Positions 1 to 7,603 are shown, counted from the first letter of the stretch. The stretch is DNA of 58,662 nt from an uncultured Sulfitobacter sp. (GCA_947492925.1 CANLOQ010000011.1:1-58662), one strand, 5' to 3'. The notes: a model not told the origin generated them from the sequence alone. Numbers and translations: made by a program.

Positions 1-164
1 ACAAAGCGTTCGAGACCATATCCAATATCGAGCGCGGCAAAACTGCGCCTAACTTTTCCACACTCTATGACATCGCCAACGTTCTGGGGCTGCCCATGCG
101 GGAGTTCTTCGATGTGGATGAGGAAGACCTTACCGATGCACGGCAACGGCTGCTCATCAGGTGA
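1..164 (+). CDS. XRE-family helix-turn-helix regulator, 5' truncated by the window edge
   Basis: Only the last 53 codons are visible, in the frame starting at base 3. They read SNIERGKTAPNFSTLYDIA followed by VLGLPMREFF, the second half of a Cro/C1-type helix-turn-helix in which the recognition-helix region is followed by 'lowest level of expression' helices. A short acidic tail follows (DVDEEDLTDARQ). The family represses or activates nearby genes, often in prophages and islands. The targets are not visible here. It is followed at once by a 28-codon reading frame and a membrane protein on the same strand, so it probably heads an operon. The family call is secure for this fragment; the full length is unknown. 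Confidence 0.75.
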   Translation, partial: KAFETISNIERGKTAPNFSTLYDIANVLGLPMREFFDVDEEDLTDARQRLLIR

Positions 165-169
165 ATTCG

Positions 170-256
170 ATGATCGCGCAGATGGATGATCGTCAGCTAA
201 ACCTACTGCTGAAGCTGGGCAAGGTGCTTCAAGAGGACGGTGTCGCAGATGACTAA
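170..256 (+). CDS. possible 28-residue small protein between the XRE gene and the membrane protein
   Basis: An ATG five bases after the XRE stop opens a frame MIAQMDDRQLNLLLKLGKVL and eight more residues, ending at a TAA that overlaps the start region of the next gene (ATGACTAA). It reads like one amphipathic helix. It could be a real coupled peptide or only a leader that ensures translation of the next gene. There is no family match from memory. Confidence 0.3.
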   Translation: MIAQMDDRQLNLLLKLGKVLQEDGVADD

Positions 257-986
257 AGAGCAAAAATGGACTGCGGTGATAGGAGCTTTGGGACTGCTTT
301 TGACTGCCGCTTCGGTAATCAACAGCTACTTGATCTATCAGTATCAAAAGGCCGTCGATCAGACCCAAATCTCAATTGCGAAGCAAAACACAGATGTAGC
401 TGCAATTCAGATATTTAACACATACCTTCCGGCCCTCAGGGAAGGTGATCAAAGGGCACAAGAGACCTTTGGCTTTTTGGCAGAGCGGTTTCAGAAGGAG
501 TATGAAAACCCTTTATTTGCTGAGTTGATCCTTCATTTGGAGCAGCAAGGTCGCATACAACTTGATGACAAAACCGTTTTGCAGGTTAAAGAAGCCACGC
601 AGCCCGCCAGCAACCCAAGTAGCAATGGAAATTGGATCGCAGTAATACACTCCTACCAAGCCGAAAACAGAGATCGTGCGCAGAGAGGAGCTTGCAACGC
701 GATCTTGGCGATTCAGGAAGCATGGCCGGACGCTGAAAATCGTCCTGCAGTCGATGTGTTTTTAACGCAGGTCAGCAACAACCTAGCAGTTACCGTTGGT
801 GGGTTTGTTTCTGAAGCTGAAGCCAAAAGTACAGCAAGCACCTTAAGAACATCTGGCATCAAAGACGACGCATTCGCCCAAATCAACAGGGATTGGCTGT
901 TGCAGGACATATCGGGCCAATACCTCCTTGAGCAGTCAGGTGGAGAACGCTGCAACAGGTTTGACTATGTGGTCACTCCCGACTGA
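249..986 (+). CDS. membrane-anchored protein with SPOR-like C-terminal region, function unknown
   Basis: About 245 residues. One N-terminal hydrophobic segment (roughly residues 8-30, TAVIGALGLLLTAASVIN) is followed by a basic, charged and probably coiled region. The C-terminal part contains a stretch resembling SPOR folds: NLAVTVGGFVSEAEAK then STLRTSGIKDDAFAQ, about residues 175-215. SPOR domains bind denuded peptidoglycan glycan strands; whether this one does is inference. I prefer the ATG at 249 because the purine-rich AGAGGA at 232-237 lies 11 bases upstream; a GTG at 240 in the same frame would add three residues. Base composition is more AT-rich than the core genes, in line with acquired DNA. 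I do not recognise the full protein. Confidence 0.6.
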   Translation: MTKEQKWTAVIGALGLLLTAASVINSYLIYQYQKAVDQTQISIAKQNTDVAAIQIFNTYLPALREGDQRAQETFGFLAERFQKEYENPLFAELILHLEQQGRIQLDDKTVLQVKEATQPASNPSSNGNWIAVIHSYQAENRDRAQRGACNAILAIQEAWPDAENRPAVDVFLTQVSNNLAVTVGGFVSEAEAKSTASTLRTSGIKDDAFAQINRDWLLQDISGQYLLEQSGGERCNRFDYVVTPD

Positions 987-1077
987 GTTCACCAGCCCAG
1001 GATCAGAGACACTCCTAAAACTTTATTAAATCAAGTATTTCGCTGCCATCCGCTCGTACAGTTTCCCAGCAAAATCT

Positions 1078-1108
1078 CATCAAAACTTTCCTTAAGAAAG
1101 TTTTGATG
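1078..1108. terminator. perfect 13-bp inverted repeat between convergent genes
   Basis: CATCAAAACTTTC, a 5-base loop CTTAA, then the exact reverse complement GAAAGTTTTGATG. It sits between the + strand membrane protein (ends 986) and the minus-strand zinc-ribbon gene (ends 1144), which suits a bidirectional terminator, although no long T-run follows. A protein-binding palindrome is the alternative. Confidence 0.55.
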
Positions 1109-1143
1109 CGTTCTTCCAGCAGTGATTACCTGCACAAACTTGA

Positions 1144-1332
1144 TCAAATCAAGAAATCCACTCGTTTGGACTCCGCATCACAGACTTCACAGCGAAAGAA
1201 ATCATAACAGCTGTGAAGCACCCATTGTTGTGCGTTTTCATCCCAACACGCATATGCATCCCGCAGGATATCAGCGGAGCCACAACTCGTGCAGCGCAGT
1301 TTTGGCATCTGATCCGGCTCCACCATCACCAT
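1144..1332 (-). CDS. small zinc-ribbon-like protein of unknown function
   Basis: 62 residues. Two cysteine pairs can be seen: CTSCGS near the N-terminus and CEVCDAE near the C-terminus, spaced as in a small treble-clef or zinc-ribbon fold, with an additional Cys between them. The start overlaps the end of the upstream DUF3768 gene by seven bases, so the two are translated together. From memory, such pairs are common in accessory regions and plasmids of Rhodobacteraceae and Sphingomonadales; no function is established. The protein has typical composition with no frameshift. Confidence 0.6.
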   Translation of the reverse strand: MVMVEPDQMPKLRCTSCGSADILRDAYACWDENAQQWVLHSCYDFFRCEVCDAESKRVDFLI

Positions 1333-1673
1333 TCTTCCGCCAGCATGACGGTAAGAACACGTTTGGTCCTGCTTAGGTCTGTTGGATCATCCGAGCCCAT
1401 TGCATAGTCGTTGTCATATGCGTCAATTTTCCAAAAGCAGGTTTCGCCCAAATATTCAAAGGTGCCGAAGTCATGTTCCCCGTGTGGGTCATTGTCCTCT
1501 GTGAACACATTGAACTCACTGACAATCCGAACGATCTCATCACCATCCACACTGTTCCGTTTGAGCAGTTCGATGATGCCAGCTGTGAGGAACCGCATCG
1601 CTGGTACGCTGGGATCGCATCGTCGGCATCGATCATTCTGTTGAGCAATCCGTTGAACCGTTGGTGACGCCAT
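1326..1673 (-). CDS. DUF3768 family protein
   Basis: 115 residues. Hallmarks of DUF3768 are all present: RFLTAGIIELL, IVRIVSEFNVF, DNDPHGEHDFG, CFWKIDAYDNDY and the terminal RVLTVMLAEEW. The family is widespread on alphaproteobacterial plasmids and islands and its function is unknown; conserved acidic and aromatic residues suggest a small soluble protein. It is the first gene of a two-gene unit with the zinc-ribbon gene downstream (7-base overlap). Its presence supports the view that the left edge is accessory DNA. Confidence 0.8.
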   Translation of the reverse strand: MASPTVQRIAQQNDRCRRCDPSVPAMRFLTAGIIELLKRNSVDGDEIVRIVSEFNVFTEDNDPHGEHDFGTFEYLGETCFWKIDAYDNDYAMGSDDPTDLSRTKRVLTVMLAEEW

Positions 1674-1967
1674 TTGGACCTCATACTGTGGGGTCCAAAG
1701 CAGTTATGGCGATATGGTTCAAAGAGCGACTGAAGAATGACTAATTGAAGCCGCCGTTCGTGCAGCATGCAGCGGATTCAACGAAAGAGCCCAATGCGCC
1801 GAATGCTGCGGTGTTCATCAATGTCCGCCTTGCTAGTTGCGGCACCAAAAGTGACAGTTTCGAAGCAATTCATTGCGTACAGATATTAGAAAAACGCTTA
1901 TGTCAGGCGTACAGGACTTGCCGCCATCAGCTCCGCTAGATTGTCCTTTCGAAGAACAACTCCCACG

Positions 1968-3161
1968 TTACCCGACTAGGAACTCCGCGAGCGTGCGGTT
2001 GTAGCTCTCCCAGCATGGGCTACCGTACAAGGGCACGTGGTTGGCCGTCTCAAGAACCACCAGTTCGGCCCCCGGAATGCCCGCCGCCAGCTTTTGTGCT
2101 TGCGACAGGGGGTGCACGGAATCGTCGCGCGCGTGCAGGATCAACACCGGGCAGCGCACTTGGTCTAGCAGATGCGAGACTGTCGCATTGTTAACCGCGT
2201 CGCGGGCGCGCAGCATCATCTCGGTTGAGCACGCAGCTTGCGTCATGAGCTGGACTTCGCGCCTTTCCTCTACCGGACCTTCGGGAAAGTAGGCAGTCGC
2301 AAAGCCACTCGCGAAGGCGCTTTCGGGCCGCGCCCAACCCTCCGCGATCATGGCTCTCAATGCGTCTGGAGAAGCATCCGCGCTGCGACGCGACCGCCCC
2401 TCGACATATCCGCCCACGATTGCCAGCCGTTCAAGCCGCTCGGGATAGAGCGCCGCGAAAGTCAGCGCGGGAATACATCCGCCCGAATAGGACACTGCGG
2501 CGAAGCGGTCAAAGCCGGCCGCATCGACGACAGCCGCTGCGTCACGCGCCTCGATTTCAAAGTCCAGGTCACGCAGGACTCGTTCCGACTGGCCGCTACC
2601 GACGTTGTCGAAGCGCAGGTATCGTGTGTAGAGCGCCATCGACGATATCCAAGATCGATGAAGCCCGTAGGCCCATTCGAGTTCCAGATCGTGGAGTGAC
2701 GGAGGGCCGAACCGCAGCACGGGCGTGCCTTCACCGCTGACGGCATATGCGATTGCATTGCCATCCTCGCTTCGGCAAAAGCGAATTCGCTGGGCCGCCG
2801 GAGTGGTCGTCGGAGAAGGGGCCGCAACCGAGACATCATCTGGGGCGTTCGCGTCACCCTCCACCTCTGCCACAAGCATCAGCCCCCGCCGTGCAACGGT
2901 TCGGATGACCGCCTGTTCCTTGCCGGTGTCACCTACCGCCTTTCGCGCCCCCGCGATGCAGGCGGAGATCGCTGACTCCGACACCACCCTCCCGTCCCAA
3001 ACCTCTTCTACCATCCGGTCTCGGGTCACAAGGTCCCCGGCATTGCTCACCAACAGATGGATCAGGTCGAACACTTTGGGCTCGACGGCAACTTTGCTGC
3101 CGCCACGCGTGAGCGTCAGGCGGGCGTCGTCCAGCGTGCAATCGGCGAAGTGATGTTCCAT
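1968..3161 (-). CDS. winged-helix DNA-binding domain fused to alpha/beta hydrolase
   Basis: 397 residues from the ATG at 3161; the frame is open further upstream but that part is not protein-like. Residues 1-102 form an OmpR/PhoB-type winged helix (VEPKVFDLIHLLVSNAGDLV, ending in IRTVARRGLML). A proline-rich linker follows, and residues 125-397 form an alpha/beta hydrolase with nucleophile Ser226 in SYSGG (Ser where the usual motif has its first Gly), Asp in LHARDDSVHPL and His in ETANHVPL. Proteins of this layout are common in alphaproteobacteria, often named as transcriptional regulators with a hydrolase sensor. There is no receiver domain. A ligand- or ester-sensing regulator is my inference. 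A possible small gene with a strong ribosome site starts divergently 156 bases away. Confidence 0.8.
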   Translation of the reverse strand: MEHHFADCTLDDARLTLTRGGSKVAVEPKVFDLIHLLVSNAGDLVTRDRMVEEVWDGRVVSESAISACIAGARKAVGDTGKEQAVIRTVARRGLMLVAEVEGDANAPDDVSVAAPSPTTTPAAQRIRFCRSEDGNAIAYAVSGEGTPVLRFGPPSLHDLELEWAYGLHRSWISSMALYTRYLRFDNVGSGQSERVLRDLDFEIEARDAAAVVDAAGFDRFAAVSYSGGCIPALTFAALYPERLERLAIVGGYVEGRSRRSADASPDALRAMIAEGWARPESAFASGFATAYFPEGPVEERREVQLMTQAACSTEMMLRARDAVNNATVSHLLDQVRCPVLILHARDDSVHPLSQAQKLAAGIPGAELVVLETANHVPLYGSPCWESYNRTLAEFLVG

Positions 3162-3317
3162 GTGCCCATAACTAAAACGTTTTTTGAGGGCCTCGCCAAC
3201 AAAAATCCAAACGCCCGTAGAGTTTCCCAAGACAATCCAAAGGGTTTCCAAACCTTTCCCACAAGCAAGGGCATGCGGGACCGTCCACCTTTGGGTCATT
3301 AGCCAAGGAGACAAACC

Positions 3318-3512
3318 ATGATGACCCCTTTTCACACCGACCTTACGAAATACAGCAACCCAGTCGCCCCAACCACGCATGAGCGTCACGCGATGCGCAG
3401 TCTGCGCCAAGTCCGCCGCGTAGCGCTCTCCGCGTTCATAAAATGGGTCCTGTCGCATGTCCCGCGCTTCCTGGTCGCGGCGAAGCGGTCGCGCGCCAAC
3501 GCGACATCCTGA
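3318..3512 (+). CDS. possible small basic protein divergent from the winged-helix hydrolase
   Basis: 64 codons starting MMTPFHTDLTKYSNPVAP and rich in Arg and aliphatic residues (RQVRRVALSAFIKWVLS). Support comes mainly from a good AAGGAG ribosome site seven bases before the ATG, and from its placement opposite the divergent regulator. The end may be frameshifted or decayed. No family is recognised; a small DUF1127-like protein is one thought, but the usual DUF1127 motif is not visible. Confidence 0.4.
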   Translation: MMTPFHTDLTKYSNPVAPTTHERHAMRSLRQVRRVALSAFIKWVLSHVPRFLVAAKRSRANATS

Positions 3513-4022
3513 TACCAACACGCCTGCCAATTCGACCAGTACCTTCGCAGCAGTATGCAAATGCTGCTTTCCCTTCAGCTAGAATGCTTTGCGGTGGCGT
3601 GTAGTCATGCCAGGGCGGTCTAACGAGCATCGCAGGATCTTCCAAACTGTCAGGCTTTCTGCAAAGAGTGTGAACAACCGATCGTAGCACGGCCGAACTC
3701 CAAAGCCGATCTTAGCGCAGCCGCAGCAAATTGGTGCTTTGTCCGCCGTTTACCCGTTCAATTATTCTGCTGCGAAGGTCCACTTCAGCTAAAGAGTTGA
3801 TCAAATCAAGATTTTGCGACGCAACGAACCGCACAAAAACTCCTAAAAACTTTCGTCAGGAAAATTCTCAGTGAGACTTTCACGCGGAAAGAAAATTGTC
3901 TTGACAGATGTTTTGCGCTGAACAGCAAAAACCGTTGAGTTCCATCAACAATTCCAACGGCTTATCACCAAAATCCAACACTTAAAGCACCATACACACG
4001 GCAAGGAGCGTTGCTAGGGAGG
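3513..4022. other. non-coding accessory stretch
   Basis: No convincing gene on either strand. One 84-codon minus-strand frame (3436-3690) lacks family features. The stretch becomes AT-rich after about 3780 and repeats two short sequences also seen near 1011-1153: TTGATCAAATCAAG (3797-3810) and ACTCCTAAAAACTTT (from 3840). Probably decayed mobile DNA. Confidence 0.5.
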
Positions 4023-4110
4023 TGTGCTAGAACTGTGCTAGGTGCACGGCGCGGCGCTCACAACGTACTGTGCTAACAGGTGATTTTCCCAATGTGCTAA
4101 CAATGTGATA
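4023..4110 (+). repeat. TGTGCTA direct repeats beside tRNA-Phe, possible integrase arm sites
   Basis: TGTGCTA occurs exactly at 4023, 4034, 4069 and 4093, with a variant TGTGATA at 4104. The outer two pairs are each spaced 11 bases, about one helical turn. The cluster lies 76 bases from the 3' end of tRNA-Phe, where arm-type binding sites of tyrosine integrases would be expected. No integrase gene is visible in the window, so the role is inferred. Confidence 0.45.
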
Positions 4111-4185
4111 GGGTATTTTGGGATTTTGAGCGTTTTGCGCTGCGCTGCAGAAATCCAGCAACATGTTGTTTTCGCAAGATTTAAA

Positions 4186-4260
4186 TGGTGCCCGGGGGCG
4201 GAATCGAACCACCGACACGAGGATTTTCAATCCACTGCTCTACCCCTGAGCTACCCGGGC
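4186..4260 (-). tRNA. tRNA-Phe (GAA)
   Basis: 75 bases on the minus strand. The acceptor stem GCCCGGG pairs with CCCGGGC. The anticodon loop TTGAAAA gives anticodon GAA, the T arm reads GGTTCGATTCC, and CCA is encoded at the 3' end (4186-4188 region). The 3' end faces the accessory segment at the left edge, the usual orientation for island integration. Confidence 0.97.
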
Positions 4261-4364
4261 ACGGGAAACCACGTCGGTGGCTGGGTGAGAGCCTGATAAG
4301 AGGTTGCGGGCGGGGTGTCCAGCCTCTTTTTCGGGGCATCCCACACCATCTTTGATGCCTGTGT

Positions 4365-4556
4365 CTAATGCGGTTTTGCGGCGTCACGATCTGCTGCCTC
4401 AACCGCGTCCAGCGCGGCTTCGATGTCTTCGGGATCACGCGATGGCGTGGCGTAGGATCCGTTCAGCCATTTGGCCAGATCCAGGTCCGCACAGCGGCGC
4501 GAACAGAAGGGGCGATACTGCGCCACTGCTTCGGCATCACACATCGGACAGCTCAC
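4365..4556 (-). CDS. yacG: DNA gyrase inhibitor YacG, zinc-binding
   Basis: 63 residues, the usual size. The family's four zinc ligands are in place: Cys3 and Cys6 (CPMC) and Cys18 and Cys22 (FCSRRC), followed by the conserved ADLDLAKWLNG. In E. coli YacG binds the C-terminal part of GyrB and blocks DNA binding by gyrase. The GTG start overlaps the stop of the RNase E/G gene by four bases (GTGA), so it is the last gene of the infA-maf-RNase operon. Downstream lies tRNA-Phe. Confidence 0.93.
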   Translation of the reverse strand: MSCPMCDAEAVAQYRPFCSRRCADLDLAKWLNGSYATPSRDPEDIEAALDAVEAADRDAAKPH

Positions 4557-5575
4557 GCCAGCGCCTCTGCCAGCGGCGTGCGGCTGCGTTTGCGTTGCAG
4601 TTCATAGTGGCCCAGCGGGGTCCAGCCGACCAGTGTCGTTTCGACCTCATCCTTGCGGAAGGCCGCGCGCAGGGTTTGCTCAAAGCTGCGGCGATCTTTC
4701 TTGGGCATCGGGGCAAGGTCCAGTGTAAGCTGCCCGCCCAGTCCGCGCACCCGAAGCGCGCGCGGCAGCAGGCGTGCGCAGGCCATGTTGGCCTTGATGC
4801 CCGCCGCCAGTGACGCATCCGACCCGGTGTTCACATCCACCGCAACCAGCGCACGGGTCGGTTCCACATACATCGATGCACCGGCCCCCAGAGGCACCGC
4901 CGCGCCGCGCGCCGCGTCCAGCGCCTCCAGCACACCTTCGGCCTCAAATCCGCCCGGTTCCGTGACAACACTTGCCGGAGCGGTCCACTCGCGCCAGGCC
5001 AGCACATGCGGCCCGTCACCCTCACTCAGCACCTCCATGCCCGTAGACGAATCCTCAAGCACGGTCTGCGCAAGCCCGATCATCGCTGCAATGTCATCCG
5101 CAATCTCGGCACTTTCCGCATCCTCACAGGATGACCGCAGGATCAGCCCGTGGGCCGTCTCTCCCGCTGCGTCGTGGGCAATCTCCAGCACCCTGTCGCG
5201 TGCGTCCTCATCCCGGATGGCGCGCGATACGTTGATCCCCGGTGCCTCGGGCGTCACGATGGCATAGCGGCTTTTGAACAAGAGCTTTGCCGTCACGGGA
5301 ATCGCTTTGCCCGGTTCGGCATGGCCCGTCACTTGCACAAGAATGGGCTGCCCCGGGGCCAGTCCCTTTACCTGGCGCAAAAAGGCCGCCCCGTCCGGGG
5401 TTTTCAGGAACATGCCCCCCTGCCCCTTCACAGGCCGGTCGGCAATGGCGCGGTAAATGGTGCCGGGGCGCGGGCCGGTGCTGTCAACCAACACATCATC
5501 AAGCGCGCCGTCCACCATAAGCGCTGCGGCCTCGGTCTCGCCCAGATGGTCAAGAATGATCGTGGTGCCTTTCAC
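4553..5575 (-). CDS. short ribonuclease E/G family protein
   Basis: 340 residues from the GTG at 5575, which overlaps the maf stop as GTGA; an upstream ATG in frame would lie inside maf and is less likely. An S1-like N-terminal part ([14 protein letters not shown], then [16 protein letters not shown]) precedes a DNase I-like catalytic part with AVDVNTGSD and [14 protein letters not shown], which carry the metal-binding Asp residues of RNase E/G. The protein ends soon after this, so the zinc-link cysteines and small domain that build the RNase E tetramer are absent. Such short paralogues next to maf and yacG are, from memory, typical of Rhodobacteraceae. They probably act in RNA maturation; the substrate is unknown. 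Confidence 0.85.
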   Translation of the reverse strand: MKGTTIILDHLGETEAAALMVDGALDDVLVDSTGPRPGTIYRAIADRPVKGQGGMFLKTPDGAAFLRQVKGLAPGQPILVQVTGHAEPGKAIPVTAKLLFKSRYAIVTPEAPGINVSRAIRDEDARDRVLEIAHDAAGETAHGLILRSSCEDAESAEIADDIAAMIGLAQTVLEDSSTGMEVLSEGDGPHVLAWREWTAPASVVTEPGGFEAEGVLEALDAARGAAVPLGAGASMYVEPTRALVAVDVNTGSDASLAAGIKANMACARLLPRALRVRGLGGQLTLDLAPMPKKDRRSFEQTLRAAFRKDEVETTLVGWTPLGHYELQRKRSRTPLAEALA

Positions 5576-6153
5576 GTGCGTTCTCCGTACAAGGGATATC
5601 CCGCCGCAATCAGCAGGTTCGCGGTTTCTGCAAGGGGCAGACCCACGATGGCGCTGAACGATCCGCTGATCCACGGAATGAACGCCCCGGCAGGCCCCTG
5701 AATGCCATAGCCGCCCGCCTTACCCTGCCAGTCACCGCTTTTCAGATAGGCGTTGATTTCAGTGTCCGACAGCATTTTCATCTTTACGGCATTTTGCACG
5801 TCACGCTGCCACAGCATGTCGCCGCGTTTTACTGCCACCGCCGTCACCACACGGTGCCGCCGCCCCGACATCATGCGCAAGAACGCCTCTGCCTCTGTGG
5901 CGTCCTCTGGTTTGCCCAGAATGCGGCGTCCCAGCGCCACGGTGGTATCGGCGCACAGGACAATATCATCCGGGTCCGCCGTAACCGCCTGCACTTTTTC
6001 GCGCGCCATGCGGGCGCAATAGGGGCGCGGCAGTTCCGCCTTGTGGGGGTCTTCGTTTATGTCAGGCGCGCGCACGGCATCCGGTTTCACCCCGATCTGC
6101 GCCAGCAATTCCAACCGGCGCGGTGATCCTGATCCGAGGATAAGCTGTGTCAC
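5572..6153 (-). CDS. maf: Maf family nucleotide pyrophosphatase
   Basis: 193 residues. The N-terminal signature [16 protein letters not shown] and the central [11 protein letters not shown] and [13 protein letters not shown] are those of Maf/YhdE/YceF, housecleaning enzymes that hydrolyse non-canonical or selected NTPs to NMP and pyrophosphate. The [12 protein letters not shown] motif near residue 150 is also typical. The start overlaps the stop of the 65-residue gene (ATGA), and its own stop overlaps the RNase start, so the whole infA-to-yacG set is translated as a coupled unit. Which Maf subclass it belongs to cannot be told reliably by eye. Confidence 0.93.
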   Translation of the reverse strand: MTQLILGSGSPRRLELLAQIGVKPDAVRAPDINEDPHKAELPRPYCARMAREKVQAVTADPDDIVLCADTTVALGRRILGKPEDATEAEAFLRMMSGRRHRVVTAVAVKRGDMLWQRDVQNAVKMKMLSDTEINAYLKSGDWQGKAGGYGIQGPAGAFIPWISGSFSAIVGLPLAETANLLIAAGYPLYGERT

Positions 6154-6347
6154 CGCTCCGGCCCGTCGTTCCGGGCTGACAGGTCATTGTGCCGCTGTCT
6201 GAGCGTCACACCCAAGCCGAAAGCCGCACTGTTGAGTATCTGCCGCGCGCCGGGGTCATTCATCTCAGCGGCAAGCCGGTGCAGATGATCGACAGACATC
6301 TTTGATGCCGCCCGAAAGCCTGCCAGATACTCGGTTGAACGCGCCAC
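6150..6347 (-). CDS. small conserved-position protein between infA and maf
   Basis: 65 residues from a GTG seven bases after the infA stop; its end overlaps the maf start (ATGA). It is helical and charged ([19 protein letters not shown], then [20 protein letters not shown]). No domain is recognised. The tight spacing on both sides argues it is a real gene. An inner ATG (MSVDH) would give about 49 residues. Confidence 0.6.
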   Translation of the reverse strand: MARSTEYLAGFRAASKMSVDHLHRLAAEMNDPGARQILNSAAFGLGVTLRQRHNDLSARNDGPER

Positions 6348-6354
6348 CAGTACG

Positions 6355-6573
6355 TTACTTGAAGCGATAGTTGATCCGGCCTTTTGTCAGATCGTAGGGG
6401 GTCATCTCGACCTGCACTTTGTCACCTGCCAGAACGCGGATGCGGTTCTTGCGCATTTTGCCTGCCGTATGCGCGATGATCTCATGGCCGTTTTCCAGCT
6501 CGACCCGAAACGTCGCGTTAGGCAGGAGTTCCTTAACGACACCGGGAAATTCGAGCGTATCTTCCTTGGCCAT
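6355..6573 (-). CDS. infA: translation initiation factor IF-1
   Basis: 72 residues, the standard IF-1 length, with the OB-fold signature [20 protein letters not shown], then [19 protein letters not shown] and the C-terminal [15 protein letters not shown]-1 sits in the ribosomal A site during initiation. The ATG at 6573 has a good AAGGAG eight bases upstream; an upstream in-frame start would add six non-conserved residues. It is first in the operon with the small gene, maf, the RNase and yacG. A hairpin precedes the ribosome site. Confidence 0.97.
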   Translation of the reverse strand: MAKEDTLEFPGVVKELLPNATFRVELENGHEIIAHTAGKMRKNRIRVLAGDKVQVEMTPYDLTKGRINYRFK

Positions 6574-6591
6574 GGTCTCTCCTTGATTCAC

Positions 6592-6607
6592 GCCCCAAAA
6601 ACGGGGC
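6592..6607 (-). promoter_or_regulatory. hairpin in the infA leader
   Basis: GCCCC-AAAAAC-GGGGC, a perfect 5-bp stem just upstream of the infA ribosome-binding site. It could stabilise the leader or modulate access to the site. Only the symmetry is seen; function is inferred. Confidence 0.35.
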
Positions 6608-6909
6608 CACGCGCCTAAATGAGCGCATTCGGGCGCTTTTTCAAGGGCTATAACGCGTATTCTTATGGCTGTCGCAGCGGTATCACGCCACGGCCATTCG
6701 CCTTAACAGGGGTTTTCAAAGGCCGTATAGACACACCAACCGCCAATGGACCTCACCATTGGTTGCATCGTGTTCATTCACTCCTGAATTGGACCTTCCC
6801 ACGACGCCCTTCCGCCCCACACTGGAAAAACGATATGCCTGTTGATATCTCGATGCCCAGACAAACCGCGCAAAGCGCGCGACACAGATCACGTCACAAA
6901 GGACACCCC
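6608..6909. other. intergenic region between divergent infA and cobB
   Basis: No gene is supported. The cobB frame is open to 6619 but that part has no conserved features. At 6622-6641 a + strand hairpin (AGCGC / GCGCT) followed by TTTTT looks like an intrinsic terminator, although no + strand gene precedes it; a short RNA ending there is possible. Promoters for both flanking genes must lie here. Confidence 0.4.
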
Positions 6910-7602
6910 ATGAGCAAAATCGTCATTCTGACCGGTGCAGGTATTTCTGCGGAAAGCGGGATCGAAACCTTCCGCGCAGAAGACGGCCTGTGGGCGCAGC
7001 ACAGGGTGGAGGATGTGGCCACGCCCGAAGGTTTCATGCGCAACCCCGAACTGGTGGTCGATTTCTACAATGCCCGCCGTGCCCAGGCGGCAGAGGTTGA
7101 ACCAAACGCCGCGCACCGCGCGCTTGCCCGGCTTGAGGCAGAGCATGAAGGCGAGGTCATCGTGATCACGCAGAATGTTGATGATCTGCACGAAAGGGGC
7201 GGGACGCAAAAGCTCTATCACATGCACGGGCACCTCAAGGGGGCGCTGTGTGCGACCTGTGATCACCGCTGGCCTGCACCGATGGTGATGGCACCGGGTG
7301 ATGCCTGCCCGGCCTGTGCCGCCCCAGCGGCGCGGCCTGATATCGTGTGGTTCGGTGAAATGCCCTATGACATGGAAACGCTTTTTGAGCATCTGTCGGG
7401 TGCAGATATCTTTGCCGCAATCGGAACCTCGGGCAATGTCTATCCCGCCGCCGGTTTCGTGGCCGAAGCGCGGGGGGCGGGTGCGCATACAATCGAGTTT
7501 AATCTCGAACGCTCCGCCGTGGGCAGCCAGTTCGCAGAGCACCGCACCGGCCCCGCGTCGCAAACCGTGACGCAATGGGTGTCCGAGCTTCTGGGCAAAT
7601 AG
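6910..7602 (+). CDS. cobB: SIRT5-like NAD-dependent protein deacylase (sirtuin)
   Basis: 230 residues from the ATG at 6910, with AAAGGA upstream. It is a class III sirtuin: NAD site GAGISAESGIETFR at 9-22, TQNVDD around 87-92, catalytic His in HMHG (about 104-107), and a zinc site of four Cys (114, 117, 133, 136). Tyr53 and Arg56 (FYNARR) match the YxxR pair that makes SIRT5 and E. coli CobB prefer succinyl- or malonyl-lysine, so desuccinylase activity is predicted alongside deacetylation. It is a single gene, with a hairpin terminator directly after the stop and the copper chaperone gene convergent beyond it. Confidence 0.93.
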   Translation: MSKIVILTGAGISAESGIETFRAEDGLWAQHRVEDVATPEGFMRNPELVVDFYNARRAQAAEVEPNAAHRALARLEAEHEGEVIVITQNVDDLHERGGTQKLYHMHGHLKGALCATCDHRWPAPMVMAPGDACPACAAPAARPDIVWFGEMPYDMETLFEHLSGADIFAAIGTSGNVYPAAGFVAEARGAGAHTIEFNLERSAVGSQFAEHRTGPASQTVTQWVSELLGK

Positions 7603-7603
7603 C

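Larger units (their letters stand above)
1..4185. mobile_element. accessory segment (probable island end) anchored at tRNA-Phe
   Basis: Everything left of the tRNA-Phe 3' end is AT-richer and gene-poor and carries island-type genes (XRE, DUF3768, zinc ribbon, wHTH-hydrolase), whereas the DNA on the 5' side of the tRNA is a core operon. No integrase, transposase or second tRNA fragment is visible, so the other end must lie outside the window or be lost. Confidence 0.5.

Noticed and set aside
1745-1939. 64-codon + strand frame behind the DUF3768 gene
   Set aside because: No ribosome site, no recognised family, and it faces the DUF3768 promoter region; may be a remnant.
3436-3690. 84-codon minus-strand frame before the winged-helix gene
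   Set aside because: Lies in decayed accessory DNA, overlaps the candidate small gene and has no domain; likely chance.
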